Shown piece by piece: positions 1 through 7,970 of a stretch of 64,000 bases of DNA (position 1 is its first letter; every line of letters starts with the position of its first letter). The translations under genes and the position numbers were made by a program. Source of the stretch: Agrococcus sediminis (lineage in GTDB: Bacteria > Actinomycetota > Actinomycetes > Actinomycetales > Microbacteriaceae); the NCBI RefSeq assembly GCF_007923295.1, contig NZ_VOIR01000013.1:62001-126000 (forward strand), given 5' to 3'. The notes beneath the pieces were generated by a model, which was not told the DNA's origin, ran no database searches, and worked only from the letters and a program-made list of their open reading frames with translations.

Positions 1-1223
1 GTGTCGTCGCGCTTGCGCTCGCGCCGCAGCATGCTCGCCGGGGCGACCGCCGCTGCGCCGAAGCGGTCGTGCACGGCGTCCATCGCGCGCTCCGCGCTCC
101 CCCACGTGGCCGTGTCGTCCCACAGGAGGCCGTGGTCGGCGGCGTCCTGCACCGAGCTGGCGCGCACGCCGAGGAGCCGCACGGGCGGCAGCCCGCCGAG
201 CGCGTCGAGCAGCGACCACGCCGTCTCGACCAGCACGCGCGTCACATCCGTCGGCTCCGGCAGCGTGCGGGAGCGCGTGATGGTGCGGAAGTCGTGGAAG
301 CGCACCGTGAGCGTCACCGTGCGCGCCTGCACGCCGGCGTCGCGCAGCCGCCGGCCGACGCCCGTCGCGAGCCGCAGGATCTCGCCCTGCAGCTCGGCCT
401 GCGCCGTCACGTCGTGCGAGAACGTGTGGTTGTGCCCGAACGTCTTCTCGTGCGGGCGCTCGCGCACCTCTCGCGGATCGCGCGCCCAGGCGAGGTCGTG
501 CAGGTGCCTGCCGGTCGCCTCGCCGAACCAGGCCATGAGCCGCTCGAGCGGCGTCGCCGCGACGTCGCCGACCGTGTGCAGGCCGTAGCGGGCGAGCCGC
601 TCCTGCTGCTTCGGTCCGACGCCCGACAGCGCCGACACGGGCTGCGGGTGCAGGAAGCCGAGCACGGCGTCGTCGGGCACGACGAGCAGCCCGTCGGGCT
701 TGGCGCGCGAGGAGGCGAGCTTGGCGATGTGCTTCGTGCCCGCGGCGCCGACGGAGGCGACGAGGCCGGTCTCGGCGCGCACGCGCTCGCGCAGCGCGGC
801 GCCGATGCGGTTCGCACCGCCGGAGAGCCGCCGCAGGCCCGCGATGCCGACGAACGCCTCGTCGATGCCGAGCCGCTCGACCTCGGGAGAGACGTCGTCG
901 AGGATGCCCATCACCTGGCTCGAGAGGCGCTGGTACAGCCGGAAGTCGGGCTCGAGGATGATCGCGCGCGGGCACAGCTGGCGCGCGCGGGCCATCGGCA
1001 TCGCCGAGTGCACGCCGTACCTGCGGGCCTCGTAGGTCGCGGCCGTGACGACCGAGCGGCTCGAGTCGTGGCCGATCACCACCGGCAGGCCGACGAGGTC
1101 GGGGCGGGCCAGCAGCGACGCGGAGGCGAAGAAGGCGTCGAGGTCGACGTGGAGGATCGTCGCGGTCGTGTCGTCGACCTCGGGCCCCGACACGAGGCGG
1201 TTCGAGCCGTCCTGCTTGCTCAC
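1..1223 (-). CDS. dinB: DNA polymerase IV (Y-family), 3' end outside window
   Basis: Error-prone translesion DNA polymerase of the Y family. About 407 codons are visible and the frame runs off the left edge without a stop. The N-terminus carries the catalytic segment HVDLDAFFAS (Asp27, Asp29) and a second acidic pair in LGIDEAF (Asp121, Glu122); the latter is usually SIDEA in the family. The helix-hairpin-helix segment PVSALSGVGPKQQERL and a little-finger domain follow. The start is the GTG at 1223, directly preceded by a GGGGGA ribosome site; the nearby ATG at 1231 is out of frame and soon stops. No LexA-like palindrome is visible upstream. The missing part is only the extreme C-terminus, which often holds the beta-clamp motif. 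Confidence 0.93.
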   Translation of the reverse strand, partial: MSKQDGSNRLVSGPEVDDTTATILHVDLDAFFASASLLARPDLVGLPVVIGHDSSRSVVTAATYEARRYGVHSAMPMARARQLCPRAIILEPDFRLYQRLSSQVMGILDDVSPEVERLGIDEAFVGIAGLRRLSGGANRIGAALRERVRAETGLVASVGAAGTKHIAKLASSRAKPDGLLVVPDDAVLGFLHPQPVSALSGVGPKQQERLARYGLHTVGDVAATPLERLMAWFGEATGRHLHDLAWARDPREVRERPHEKTFGHNHTFSHDVTAQAELQGEILRLATGVGRRLRDAGVQARTVTLTVRFHDFRTITRSRTLPEPTDVTRVLVETAWSLLDALGGLPPVRLLGVRASSVQDAADHGLLWDDTATWGSAERAMDAVHDRFGAAAVAPASMLRRERKRDD

Positions 1224-1278
1224 TCCCCCATCGTCCCACGCACCGCCCACGGTGCCTGCGGCGAGCGGCCGGAGCAGG

Positions 1279-1284
1279 CAGGAT
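1279..1284 (+). promoter_or_regulatory. possible degenerate -10 box for the GDSL hydrolase
   Basis: CAGGAT lies seven bases before the ATG at 1292. It is one base off the TANNNT hexamer seen before many leaderless starts in this window. It is a weak match, used only to prefer ATG 1292 over ATG 1283. Confidence 0.3.
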
Positions 1285-1291
1285 GGGAGGC

Positions 1292-2095
1292 ATGCAGCAC
1301 GCCGGCATGGAGCATCCGTACACCCGCTACGTCGCCCTCGGCGACAGCTTCACGGAGGGCGTCGGCGACGAGGAGCCCGACCTGCCCAACGGCGTGCGCG
1401 GCTGGGCCGATCGCGTCGCCGAGGAGCTCGCGCGCACCCGCCCCGACTTCGCCTACGCCAACCTCGCGATCCGCGGGCGGCTGCTCGGGCAGATCGTCGA
1501 CGAGCAGCTCGAGCCCGCCATCGCGCTCGAGCCCGACCTCGTCACCATCTCGGCCGGCGGCAACGACCTCATCCGGCCCGGCGGCGACCCCGACCTGCTC
1601 GCAGCCCGGCTCGACGAGGTCGTGGGGCGCCTGCGCGCGACCGGCGCCGCGGTCGTGCTCTTCAACGGCCCCGACATCGCGATGACGCCCGTGCTGCGCT
1701 CCATCCGCGGCAAGGTCGGCATCTACAACGCCAACCTCTTCGGCGTCGCCGCGAAGCACGGCGCGGTCGTCGCCGACATGTGGTCGGCCCGGCACCTGCA
1801 GCAGCCGCAGATGTGGGCGCCGGACCGGCTCCACTTCTCCCCCTACGGCCACCACGCGATCGCGATGCTCGTGCTCGACGCGCTCGGCGTGCACCACGAC
1901 CTCACCGCGATGGAGCCCGAGCCGCTGCCGGCGCGCAACTGGCAGCGCATGCGCCTCGACGACCTGCACTGGGCGCGCGAGCACCTCGCGCCGTGGGTCG
2001 TGCGGCGGCTGCGCGGGCAGTCGTCGGGCGACGCGATCCTGCCGAAGCGGCCGGTGCCGGGGCCCGTGCGGCCGGCCGAGCAGCACGAGGCCTGA
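1292..2095 (+). CDS. SGNH/GDSL-family hydrolase
   Basis: Likely cytoplasmic esterase or lipase-like hydrolase of 267 residues. Block I is VALGDSFTEG with nucleophile Ser19, block III is AGGND with Asn91, and block V is DRLHFSPYGHH with Asp178 and His181, so the catalytic set is complete. There is no signal peptide or membrane segment. ATG codons at 1283, 1292 and 1307 are all possible starts; 1292 is chosen because a CAGGAT hexamer sits seven bases upstream, in the leaderless layout seen elsewhere. The gene is divergent from dinB and convergent with the carboxypeptidase. Substrate cannot be read from the sequence. Confidence 0.88.
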   Translation: MQHAGMEHPYTRYVALGDSFTEGVGDEEPDLPNGVRGWADRVAEELARTRPDFAYANLAIRGRLLGQIVDEQLEPAIALEPDLVTISAGGNDLIRPGGDPDLLAARLDEVVGRLRATGAAVVLFNGPDIAMTPVLRSIRGKVGIYNANLFGVAAKHGAVVADMWSARHLQQPQMWAPDRLHFSPYGHHAIAMLVLDALGVHHDLTAMEPEPLPARNWQRMRLDDLHWAREHLAPWVVRRLRGQSSGDAILPKRPVPGPVRPAEQHEA

Positions 2096-2109
2096 GGCGA
2101 CGCGTCGCC
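2096..2109. terminator. 14-bp perfect palindrome between convergent genes
   Basis: GGCGACGCGTCGCC begins directly after the hydrolase stop codon and can fold as a five-pair stem with a CGCG loop. It lies between two convergent genes. There is no T-run, as is common for GC-rich actinobacterial terminators. Confidence 0.45.
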
Positions 2110-2123
2110 GGGCGACGGCCGGC

Positions 2124-3395
2124 TCAGTCGAAGTACCAGCCCACGACGTCGACCGGATGCGTGAGGCGCCACGCGAGGTCGGGTGCGGCGAGCATGCCGT
2201 CGGCCCGCACCGGCGTGCTCGACGTCTCGCCGTCGTGGTCGGTGAGCGACGCCTGCCCCACCTCGGAGCGCGGGGCGCCCGGCTCGACCGCGCCCGCCTC
2301 GGCGGTCGCGGTCGGCTGCTGCGCGCCGAAGACGTCGGCGTCGAGGTCGCTGAGGGTCGACGCGGTCGTGGTCGCGCCCCAGGGCGCCCGGAACTCGGCG
2401 ACGACGGTGCCGGCGGGCACGATCGTGCGCCGCTGGAAGTCGTCCCAGAGGCTGTCGAGCAGGGTGAGCATCGCCTCGTCGGTCTCGTCGGCGGCGATCG
2501 TGCCCATCACGACCGCGACGATGCGGCGCGGCTCGCCGTCGACGACGCGCTCGGCCGTGACGAAGAGGTTGCGCCCCCAGACCTTGAGCGTGCCGGTCTT
2601 GCCGCCGTCGACGAAGCCCTCGCCGAGGATGCGGTTGGTGCTCGGCGCGATGCCGATGCCCGGGATCGCCACCTCCTCGAGCTGCAGCGTGGCGAGCACG
2701 ACCGGGTCGGCGACCGCGAGCAGCCCGATGCGGGTGAGGTCGGCGGCGCTCGAGACGCTGCGGGCCGAGAGCCCGATGGGATCGGCGAGGGACGTCTGCT
2801 CGAGCCCGTGCCGCTCGGCCCACGCGGCCGACGCATCGAGGAACGCGTCGATCGAGCCGAAGCCCCAGTTCGCGAGCGACCACGCGGCGTTGCCGGCCGA
2901 GTCGACGAGCGCCCACTCCATGAGGTCGCGCTGCGTGACGACCATGCCGTCGTAGACGGGCGCGATGGGCGCGTTGTCGGCGAGCGCCTCGCCGAGCGCG
3001 ACGAGGTCGGGCCGGCCGAGCGTGATCTCGGCGCCGCGGTCGTCGCCCTCGATCGGGTGCGCGTCGAGCACGACGAGCACGGTGACGAGCTTCGTGATGC
3101 TCGCCATCGGGTGCGCCTCGTCGCTGCCCCACGCCTCGGCGGCGCCGTCGACGCCGACGACGGCGTAGCCGGCGGCGCGCGCGGTCTCGGGCCACGCCAC
3201 CGACGCGGCGCCGGGCTCCGCGGCCTCGATCGGCACGGACGTCGCGGCGACGGCGGGCGGGGGCGCGAAGGCGAGCGCGACGCCGAGGACCGCGGCCGCC
3301 GCCAGCAGCGCGACGACGAGCGCGCGCACGAGCACGACGAGCGGATGCGGCCGGCTGGCGCGCTGGGAGGCGGCGGTGACCGCGCGGTGCGTCAT
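2124..3395 (-). CDS. membrane-anchored D-alanyl-D-alanine carboxypeptidase (PBP5/6-like, S11)
   Basis: Penicillin-binding-type serine peptidase that trims the terminal D-Ala of peptidoglycan stem peptides outside the membrane; 423 residues. Residues 19-43 form an N-terminal signal anchor. The SxxK motif is Ser99-Ile-Thr-Lys102 and the KTG motif is at 266-268 (GGKTGTL). The middle motif is unusual: SAGN at 166-169 where SxN is expected. Residues beyond about 340 form a low-complexity Ala/Thr/Glu-rich tail. The ATG at 3395 overlaps the upstream methyltransferase stop as ATGA, so the two are probably co-translated. A family role as lipid II or lipoteichoic acid enzyme is less likely, given the S11-type motif order. 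Confidence 0.85.
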   Translation of the reverse strand: MTHRAVTAASQRASRPHPLVVLVRALVVALLAAAAVLGVALAFAPPPAVAATSVPIEAAEPGAASVAWPETARAAGYAVVGVDGAAEAWGSDEAHPMASITKLVTVLVVLDAHPIEGDDRGAEITLGRPDLVALGEALADNAPIAPVYDGMVVTQRDLMEWALVDSAGNAAWSLANWGFGSIDAFLDASAAWAERHGLEQTSLADPIGLSARSVSSAADLTRIGLLAVADPVVLATLQLEEVAIPGIGIAPSTNRILGEGFVDGGKTGTLKVWGRNLFVTAERVVDGEPRRIVAVVMGTIAADETDEAMLTLLDSLWDDFQRRTIVPAGTVVAEFRAPWGATTTASTLSDLDADVFGAQQPTATAEAGAVEPGAPRSEVGQASLTDHDGETSSTPVRADGMLAAPDLAWRLTHPVDVVGWYFD

Positions 3396-4189
3396 CGCAG
3401 CGCCCACATCGCCACCGCCGCGGAGGCCGCGACGTTGAGCGAGTCGACGCCGTGGTGCATCGGGATGCGCACGACCCGGTCGGCGGCGGCGATCGCGCGC
3501 CGCGACAGGCCGGGCCCCTCGGAGCCGAAGACGAGCGCGACCCGGTCGGCGGGTGCGAGCGCGTACTCGGCGAGGTCGACCGCGTCGTCGGCGAGCGCCA
3601 TCGCGACCACCTCGAAGCCGGCCTCGCGGAAGACCGGCATCGCGGTCTCGAGCGCGTCGATGCGGGTCCAGGGCACCTGGAGCACCGTGCCCATCGAGAC
3701 GCGCACGCTGCGCCGGTAGAGCGGGTCGGCGCACGTGCCCGTGACGAGCACCGCGTCGGCGCCGATGCCGGCGACCGAGCGGAACGCGGCGCCCACGTTC
3801 GTGTGGTCGACGAGCCCGTCGAGCACGACGACGCGACGTGCGCTCGCGAGCAGCGCCGACGCATCCGGCAGCACGGGCCGCTGCATCGCGGCGAGCGCGC
3901 CGCGGTGCAGGTGGAACCCGGTGAGCCGCTCGAGCACGGGCTCCTCGCCGACGAACACGGGCACGTCGCGATCGGCGACGAGCTCCTCGACCTCCGGCAG
4001 CCAGCGCGGCGCGACGAGCACCGAGCGCGGCTCGTGGCCGGCGCGGAGCGCGCGCGCGAGCACGGTCTGCGACTCGGCGATGTAGAGGCCGCGCTCAGGC
4101 TCGGTGCGGCGGCGGAGCGCGACGTCGGTGAGCCCCACGTAGTCGTGCAGGCGGGGGTCGTCGAGGGAGTCGATCGCGATGACCTGCAT
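3392..4189 (-). CDS. TrmH/SpoU-family RNA 2'-O-methyltransferase
   Basis: SAM-dependent RNA ribose methyltransferase with an alpha/beta knot, 265 residues. The N-terminal 100 residues resemble the substrate-binding domain. The SPOUT motifs are complete: motif 1 DHTNVGAAFRSVAGIGADAV, motif 2 LVFGSEGPGLS and motif 3 DSLNVAASAAVAMW. The target (23S rRNA or tRNA) cannot be assigned from sequence alone. The start ATG has a GGAGGAGGT ribosome site nine bases upstream, and a TAGGCT -10 box about 30 bases upstream gives a short 5' leader. It heads an operon with the carboxypeptidase and is divergent from the sirtuin gene. Confidence 0.88.
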   Translation of the reverse strand: MQVIAIDSLDDPRLHDYVGLTDVALRRRTEPERGLYIAESQTVLARALRAGHEPRSVLVAPRWLPEVEELVADRDVPVFVGEEPVLERLTGFHLHRGALAAMQRPVLPDASALLASARRVVVLDGLVDHTNVGAAFRSVAGIGADAVLVTGTCADPLYRRSVRVSMGTVLQVPWTRIDALETAMPVFREAGFEVVAMALADDAVDLAEYALAPADRVALVFGSEGPGLSRRAIAAADRVVRIPMHHGVDSLNVAASAAVAMWALR

Positions 4190-4218
4190 GTGCCGCCGAC
4201 CTCCTCCGCCGGTGGCCC

Positions 4219-4224
4219 AGCCTA
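4219..4224 (-). promoter_or_regulatory. -10 box (TAGGCT) of the TrmH-family gene
   Basis: TAGGCT on the minus strand, 29 bases before the ATG at 4189. The transcript would therefore have a leader of about 23 bases containing the GGAGGAGGT ribosome site. It is divergent from the sirtuin -10 box nine bases away. Confidence 0.5.
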
Positions 4225-4232
4225 CCGGCGAC

Positions 4233-4238
4233 TACGGT
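4233..4238 (+). promoter_or_regulatory. leaderless -10 box (TACGGT) of the sirtuin gene
   Basis: TACGGT followed by seven bases and then GTG at 4246. The predicted transcription start falls on or next to the start codon, so no ribosome-binding site is needed. None is visible. Confidence 0.6.
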
Positions 4239-4245
4239 GGGGACC

Positions 4246-5058
4246 GTGCTCGACACCGCCATCGACCTGCTCCGCGGCCGCCGCATCGCGGTGCTCACGG
4301 GCGCAGGCATCTCGACCGACTCCGGCATCCCCGACTACCGGGGCGAGGGCGCTCCGCGCCGCACGCCGATGGTGTTCGACACCTTCCTGAGCAGCGAGGA
4401 CGCCCGCCGGCGCTACTGGGCCGGCAGCCACCTCGGCTGGCGCAGCTTCGCCTCGGTGCACCCGAACGACGGCCACCGCGCGCTCGCGCACATGGAGGAG
4501 GCGGGCCTCATCACCGGCATCGCCACCCAGAACGTCGACGACCTGCACGAGCGGGCCGGCTCGGCGAACGTCACGCACGTGCACGGGCGGCTGCACACCG
4601 TGTCGTGCCTGCGCTGCGGGCGCACCTTCGACCGGCACCGCATCGCCGACGAGATCGAGCGGCTGAACCCGTGGATCGCGATGCCCGAGCAGGTGCGGCT
4701 GCAGCCCGACGGCGACGTCGAGATCGACGCGTCGCAGGAGTTCGAGGTGCCGTCGTGCCCCGTGTGCGGCGGCATGCTGAAGCCCGACGTCGTCTTCTTC
4801 GGCGAGACCGTGCCGCCGCAGGTGTTCGCCGAGGCGCGCGACATCATCGCCGCGGGCGACGCGGTGCTCGTCGCCGGCTCGTCGCTCGTCGTGAACTCCG
4901 GCACGCGGCTGCTCGAGGTCGCGCGGCGCGCCGACGTGCCGATCGTGATCGTGAACCGCGGCGAGACGCGCTGGGACGCGCGCTCCGCCGTGCGCGTCGA
5001 GGGCGGCACGAGCGAGACGCTGTCGGCGATCGCCGACGCGCTCATCGCGCCTTTTTAA
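4246..5058 (+). CDS. Sir2-family NAD-dependent protein deacylase (sirtuin)
   Basis: Removes acyl groups from protein lysines using NAD; 270 residues. NAD-binding motifs are GAGISTDSGIPDYRG (19-33) and TQNVDDLHERAGS (94-106), with the catalytic His113 in HVHGRLH. Two zinc-binding pairs are present, CLRCG (Cys121, Cys124) and CPVCG (Cys171, Cys174). The GTG at 4246 is preferred because it lies seven bases after a TACGGT -10 box; an in-frame GTG at 4237 has no ribosome site. The stop TAA shares the palindrome TTAA with the stop of the convergent glycosyltransferase. Confidence 0.92.
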   Translation: MLDTAIDLLRGRRIAVLTGAGISTDSGIPDYRGEGAPRRTPMVFDTFLSSEDARRRYWAGSHLGWRSFASVHPNDGHRALAHMEEAGLITGIATQNVDDLHERAGSANVTHVHGRLHTVSCLRCGRTFDRHRIADEIERLNPWIAMPEQVRLQPDGDVEIDASQEFEVPSCPVCGGMLKPDVVFFGETVPPQVFAEARDIIAAGDAVLVAGSSLVVNSGTRLLEVARRADVPIVIVNRGETRWDARSAVRVEGGTSETLSAIADALIAPF

Positions 5059-6122
5059 CGCCTCGCCTCGGCCGCGATCCGCTCCAGGAACGCGCCCAGC
5101 CGCACCGCCGACTCGCGCCAGGTGTGCTTCGCGGCCTGGGCGAGCGAGGCGCGCGAGACGGCCGCCCACTCCCCCTCGAGCGCCCGCACGGCGCGGGCGA
5201 GCGCATCCGCGTCCCCGACCGGGAAGAAGCGCGCGGCGTCGCCGCCGATCTCGCGGAAGATCTCGGTGTCGGCGATCACCGCGGGCACGCCGAGGCTCAT
5301 CGCCTCGAGCACCGGGATGCCGAAGCCCTCGTCGCGGGACGCGTGCACGAAGGCGGTGGCGCTCCGCAGCAGGTCGGCGTAGTCGGCGTCCGAGACGCCG
5401 TCGTGGAAGACGAGGGATGCGCCGGGCGCGAGCGCGGTCAGGCGCGCGCGGGTGGCGGGGTCGACGCGGCTGCACAGGTGCAGCTCGTGCCCGGGCAGCA
5501 GCGCGGCCGCCCGCACGAGCGTCTCGACGTCCTTGTAGGGCATGAACGAGCCCATGTAGACGAGCCGCCGCGTGGGCGGCTGCTCGTGCGCGACGGGCGC
5601 CCCGAGCGACGAGGGCGCGTTGCCGACCACCGCGACGGGCCGCCGCGTGAGGCGGTGGCGCTCGAGCAGCCGGCGGGTCGTCTCGGAGATCGTGACGACG
5701 CCGTCGACGGCGTTCAGCAGCATCCGCTGCGGCGCGAACGACAGGTGGTAGAGCCGCCACAGCCCGCGCACGAGCGGCGACTGGTCGCGCGGCGGCGTGC
5801 GGTGGCGGTAGTAGATGAGGTCGTGCACGGTCGTCACGAGCGGCCAGGCGCGCCCGACCGAGCCGATCGTCTGCATGGGCGAGAACGCGATGTCGGCGGG
5901 CACGCGCCGCAGCCGCCAGGCCGTGAGCGGCTCGAGCACGCCGGCCGGCGACGGCCCCAGCAGGTGCGGCAGCGCCGGCAGCATGCGCAGCTGGCGCTCG
6001 TCGCTCACGAGCATCGTCACGTCGTGGTCGCGGGCGAGCTCGCGCACGAGCTCGGCCGAGTAGCGGGAGATGCCGTCGTGGTGCTCGAGGCGCACGTAGC
6101 GGCAGTCGAAGAGGATGCGCAC
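5055..6122 (-). CDS. GT4-family glycosyltransferase
   Basis: Retaining GT-B glycosyltransferase of 355 residues that transfers a sugar from a nucleotide sugar to an unknown acceptor. The N-terminal half has HDGISRYSAEL, and the C-terminal half carries the donor-site pattern AFVHASRDEGFGIPVLEAMSLGVPAVI, with the E-x7-E spacing typical of GT4 enzymes. It is cytoplasmic with no membrane segment. The start is GTG, four bases after the stop of the upstream alpha/beta hydrolase, so they are probably one transcript. The last four bases overlap the convergent sirtuin stop. A role in cell-wall polysaccharide is possible but there is no cluster context to support it. Confidence 0.82.
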   Translation of the reverse strand: MRILFDCRYVRLEHHDGISRYSAELVRELARDHDVTMLVSDERQLRMLPALPHLLGPSPAGVLEPLTAWRLRRVPADIAFSPMQTIGSVGRAWPLVTTVHDLIYYRHRTPPRDQSPLVRGLWRLYHLSFAPQRMLLNAVDGVVTISETTRRLLERHRLTRRPVAVVGNAPSSLGAPVAHEQPPTRRLVYMGSFMPYKDVETLVRAAALLPGHELHLCSRVDPATRARLTALAPGASLVFHDGVSDADYADLLRSATAFVHASRDEGFGIPVLEAMSLGVPAVIADTEIFREIGGDAARFFPVGDADALARAVRALEGEWAAVSRASLAQAAKHTWRESAVRLGAFLERIAAEARR

Positions 6123-6126
6123 GCGG

Positions 6127-7005
6127 CTACCGCGCCTCGGCGAGGAAGCGGCGGATGATCGCGGCGGCCTCGCGGGGCTGCTCGTAGTGCACGAGGTGGC
6201 CGACGCCGTGCAGCACCGACAGCCGCGCGTCCCGGAAGCGGGTGCGGAGCCGGTGCTGCTCGGCGATGGGGGTGATGTCGTCGCGGTCGGCGGCGATCAG
6301 CTGCACCGGCTGCGGGATGCGGTGCGCGACCTCGCCGACCGTGTGGCGGATCGAGGCGTCGAAGGCCTCGAGCACCGAGCGGCGCGAGGCGTAGCGCGAG
6401 AAGTAGCGGTCGTGCTGGTCGTGGATCCAGCGCTTCAGCCGGCGGTCGCGCGTCTTCGCCATGAAGGCGCTCATGCCGCGCACGATCGGCGGCGCGCCGA
6501 GCAGCGCGAGCCCCGCGCGCTCGGGGAGCGCCGCCGCGGCGCGGTAGTAGCCGAGGGCGAGGAGCGACCCGAGCCGGTCGCCGCCCTCGAGCGCCGGCGT
6601 CGCGATGGGGTTGACGAGCACGATGCGAGGCGCCTCGAGGCCGCCGGCCGCGGCGTGCGCGACCACGATGGAGCCGAAGGAGTGGCCGAGCACCGCGGCG
6701 CCGGGCGCCACGACGGCGACGAGCGCCCGCAGCCACGCGGCGTACGCGTCGATCGTGGCGTGCGGCAGCGCATCCGACTCCCCGAACCCGGGCAGGTCGG
6801 GCACGATCGTGCGCATGCCCGGCAGGTGGGCGACGATCGGCTCGAGCCCGTGGTGGTCGCCCCGGAACCCGTGCACGAGCACGAGCGGCGGGGCGGCGGG
6901 GTCGCCGTACTCGAAGACCGCCGTGCGCGTGCCGTCGACCACCGCGTCGTACCGGCGCTGCGGCAGCGCGTCGAGCAGCGCGGCGTACGGGGACTCGATC
7001 GGCAC
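6127..7005 (-). CDS. alpha/beta-fold hydrolase
   Basis: Alpha/beta hydrolase of 292 residues with no signal peptide. The oxyanion motif is LVHGFRGD, the nucleophile elbow is GHSFGS with Ser109, a likely acidic residue is in ADRDDITP, and the catalytic His270 is in HGVGHLVHYEQP. It resembles the broad haloalkane dehalogenase/epoxide hydrolase/esterase group, so the substrate is open. The start is GTG at 7005, six bases after a TAGGCT -10 box, so it is predicted leaderless. It is followed at four bases by the glycosyltransferase and is divergent from the exonuclease gene. Confidence 0.85.
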   Translation of the reverse strand: MPIESPYAALLDALPQRRYDAVVDGTRTAVFEYGDPAAPPLVLVHGFRGDHHGLEPIVAHLPGMRTIVPDLPGFGESDALPHATIDAYAAWLRALVAVVAPGAAVLGHSFGSIVVAHAAAGGLEAPRIVLVNPIATPALEGGDRLGSLLALGYYRAAAALPERAGLALLGAPPIVRGMSAFMAKTRDRRLKRWIHDQHDRYFSRYASRRSVLEAFDASIRHTVGEVAHRIPQPVQLIAADRDDITPIAEQHRLRTRFRDARLSVLHGVGHLVHYEQPREAAAIIRRFLAEAR

Positions 7006-7011
7006 CCGCCG

Positions 7012-7017
7012 AGCCTA
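7012..7017 (-). promoter_or_regulatory. leaderless -10 box (TAGGCT) of the alpha/beta hydrolase
   Basis: TAGGCT on the minus strand, then CGGCGG, then GTG at 7005. The six-base spacing puts transcription initiation at the start codon. Confidence 0.6.
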
Positions 7018-7041
7018 CCGGCGGGTGTGGGCGGCCGCGGC

Positions 7042-7047
7042 TACCGT
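7042..7047 (+). promoter_or_regulatory. leaderless -10 box (TACCGT) of the exonuclease
   Basis: TACCGT, then GGGCGC, then ATG at 7054. It is divergent from the hydrolase -10 box 24 bases away. Confidence 0.6.
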
Positions 7048-7053
7048 GGGCGC

Positions 7054-7863
7054 ATGGTCGGAACGAACGTGCAGCAGCTCCCCCTCCCGGTCGAGCGGGC
7101 GACGGCCGAGCCGGTCGCGGCTGGGCCGGTGGCGGCTTCGCCGCAGCTCCACCGCCCGATCCTCGCCGTGAGCCCCCACGCACCCGACCGCTGGATCGAC
7201 CGCCTGGTGGTCTTCGACCTCGAGACGACCGGCGTCGACCCGACCGAGGCGCGCATCGTCACCGCGTACGTCGGCGTGCTGGATGCGTCGGGCGCGGTCG
7301 TCGAGGAGCGCTCCTGGATCGTCGACCCCGGCATCGACATCCCCGAGGGATCGGTCGCCGTGCACGGCATCACCACCGAGCGCGCCCGCGCCGAGGGTGC
7401 CCAGGCGGCGGTGGCGGTCTGCGAGATCCGCGACGTGCTGGCCGGCTACTGGGCGCAGGGGCTCGCGGTGTGCGCGTTCAACGCCGCCTACGACATCTCG
7501 CTGCTCGACGCGGAGTGCCGCCGGCACGGCCACGAGCCGCTCGCCGCGATGCCGGTGATCGACCCGATGGTGCTCGACAAGCAGCTCGACCGGTTCCGCC
7601 GCGGCAAGCGCACGCTCACCGTCGCGAGCGAGGTGTACGGCGTCGAGCTGCTCGACGCGCACGACGCGAGCGCCGACGCGATCGCCGCCGGCCGCATCGC
7701 GCAGGCGATGGCGATGCGGTTCCCCGAGCTGCGCATCGACCCGATCTCGCTGCACGAGCTGACGGCCGGCTGGGCCGACGAGCAGGCCGCGGGCTTCGAG
7801 GAGTACCGCCGCCGCACCGACCCCTCCTTCAGCGCCGGGCGCGGCTGGCCGCTGCGGTCCTGA
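7054..7863 (+). CDS. DEDDh 3'-5' exonuclease (DnaQ/epsilon-like)
   Basis: Exonuclease of 269 residues, probably acting on DNA or RNA 3' ends as a free enzyme. Exo I is VFDLETTGVD with Asp55 and Glu57, Exo II is AFNAAYDISLLD, and Exo III is the HDASAD segment with His and Asp spaced five apart, so all DEDDh residues are present. The first 45 residues are Pro/Ala-rich and probably disordered. A conserved-looking C-terminal helix follows the nuclease fold. The start is chosen from the TACCGT box six bases upstream. It is not linked to other replication genes, and it could equally be an oligoribonuclease-like or epsilon-paralogue protein. Confidence 0.85.
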   Translation: MVGTNVQQLPLPVERATAEPVAAGPVAASPQLHRPILAVSPHAPDRWIDRLVVFDLETTGVDPTEARIVTAYVGVLDASGAVVEERSWIVDPGIDIPEGSVAVHGITTERARAEGAQAAVAVCEIRDVLAGYWAQGLAVCAFNAAYDISLLDAECRRHGHEPLAAMPVIDPMVLDKQLDRFRRGKRTLTVASEVYGVELLDAHDASADAIAAGRIAQAMAMRFPELRIDPISLHELTAGWADEQAAGFEEYRRRTDPSFSAGRGWPLRS

Positions 7864-7878
7864 GCGCCTCCGGCGTTC

Positions 7879-7892
7879 GGGGCTGACGCCCC
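7879..7892 (+). terminator. short GC hairpin after the exonuclease
   Basis: GGGGC-TGAC-GCCCC forms a perfect five-pair stem 16 bases after the exonuclease stop. There is no T-run. Confidence 0.35.
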
Positions 7893-7932
7893 AGCCCGCG
7901 GTCCTGCCGCCCCGCCGGCACGGCTCCTGGAG

Positions 7933-7958
7933 CACCCGACCATGTCAGTGGCCGGGTG
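7933..7958. repeat. inverted repeat just upstream of the DUF222/HNH gene
   Basis: CACCCGACCA (7933-7942) pairs with TGGCCGGGTG (7949-7958) across the six-base loop TGTCAG, giving nine pairs and one A-C mismatch. It ends 12 bases before the ATG at 7971. It could be an operator, a transcript structure or part of a dispersed element linked to this gene family. Confidence 0.4.
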
Positions 7959-7970
7959 TTGTCTTGCTGC

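Noticed and set aside
1-1223. dinB as a truncated pseudogene.
   Set aside because: The frame is open to the window edge and all catalytic residues are present. The truncation is an artefact of the window.
1843-3864. A 673-codon minus-strand frame across the carboxypeptidase and methyltransferase genes.
   Set aside because: Arg/Ala/Pro-rich shadow translation in another phase. The true genes here have complete catalytic motifs and a four-base overlap.
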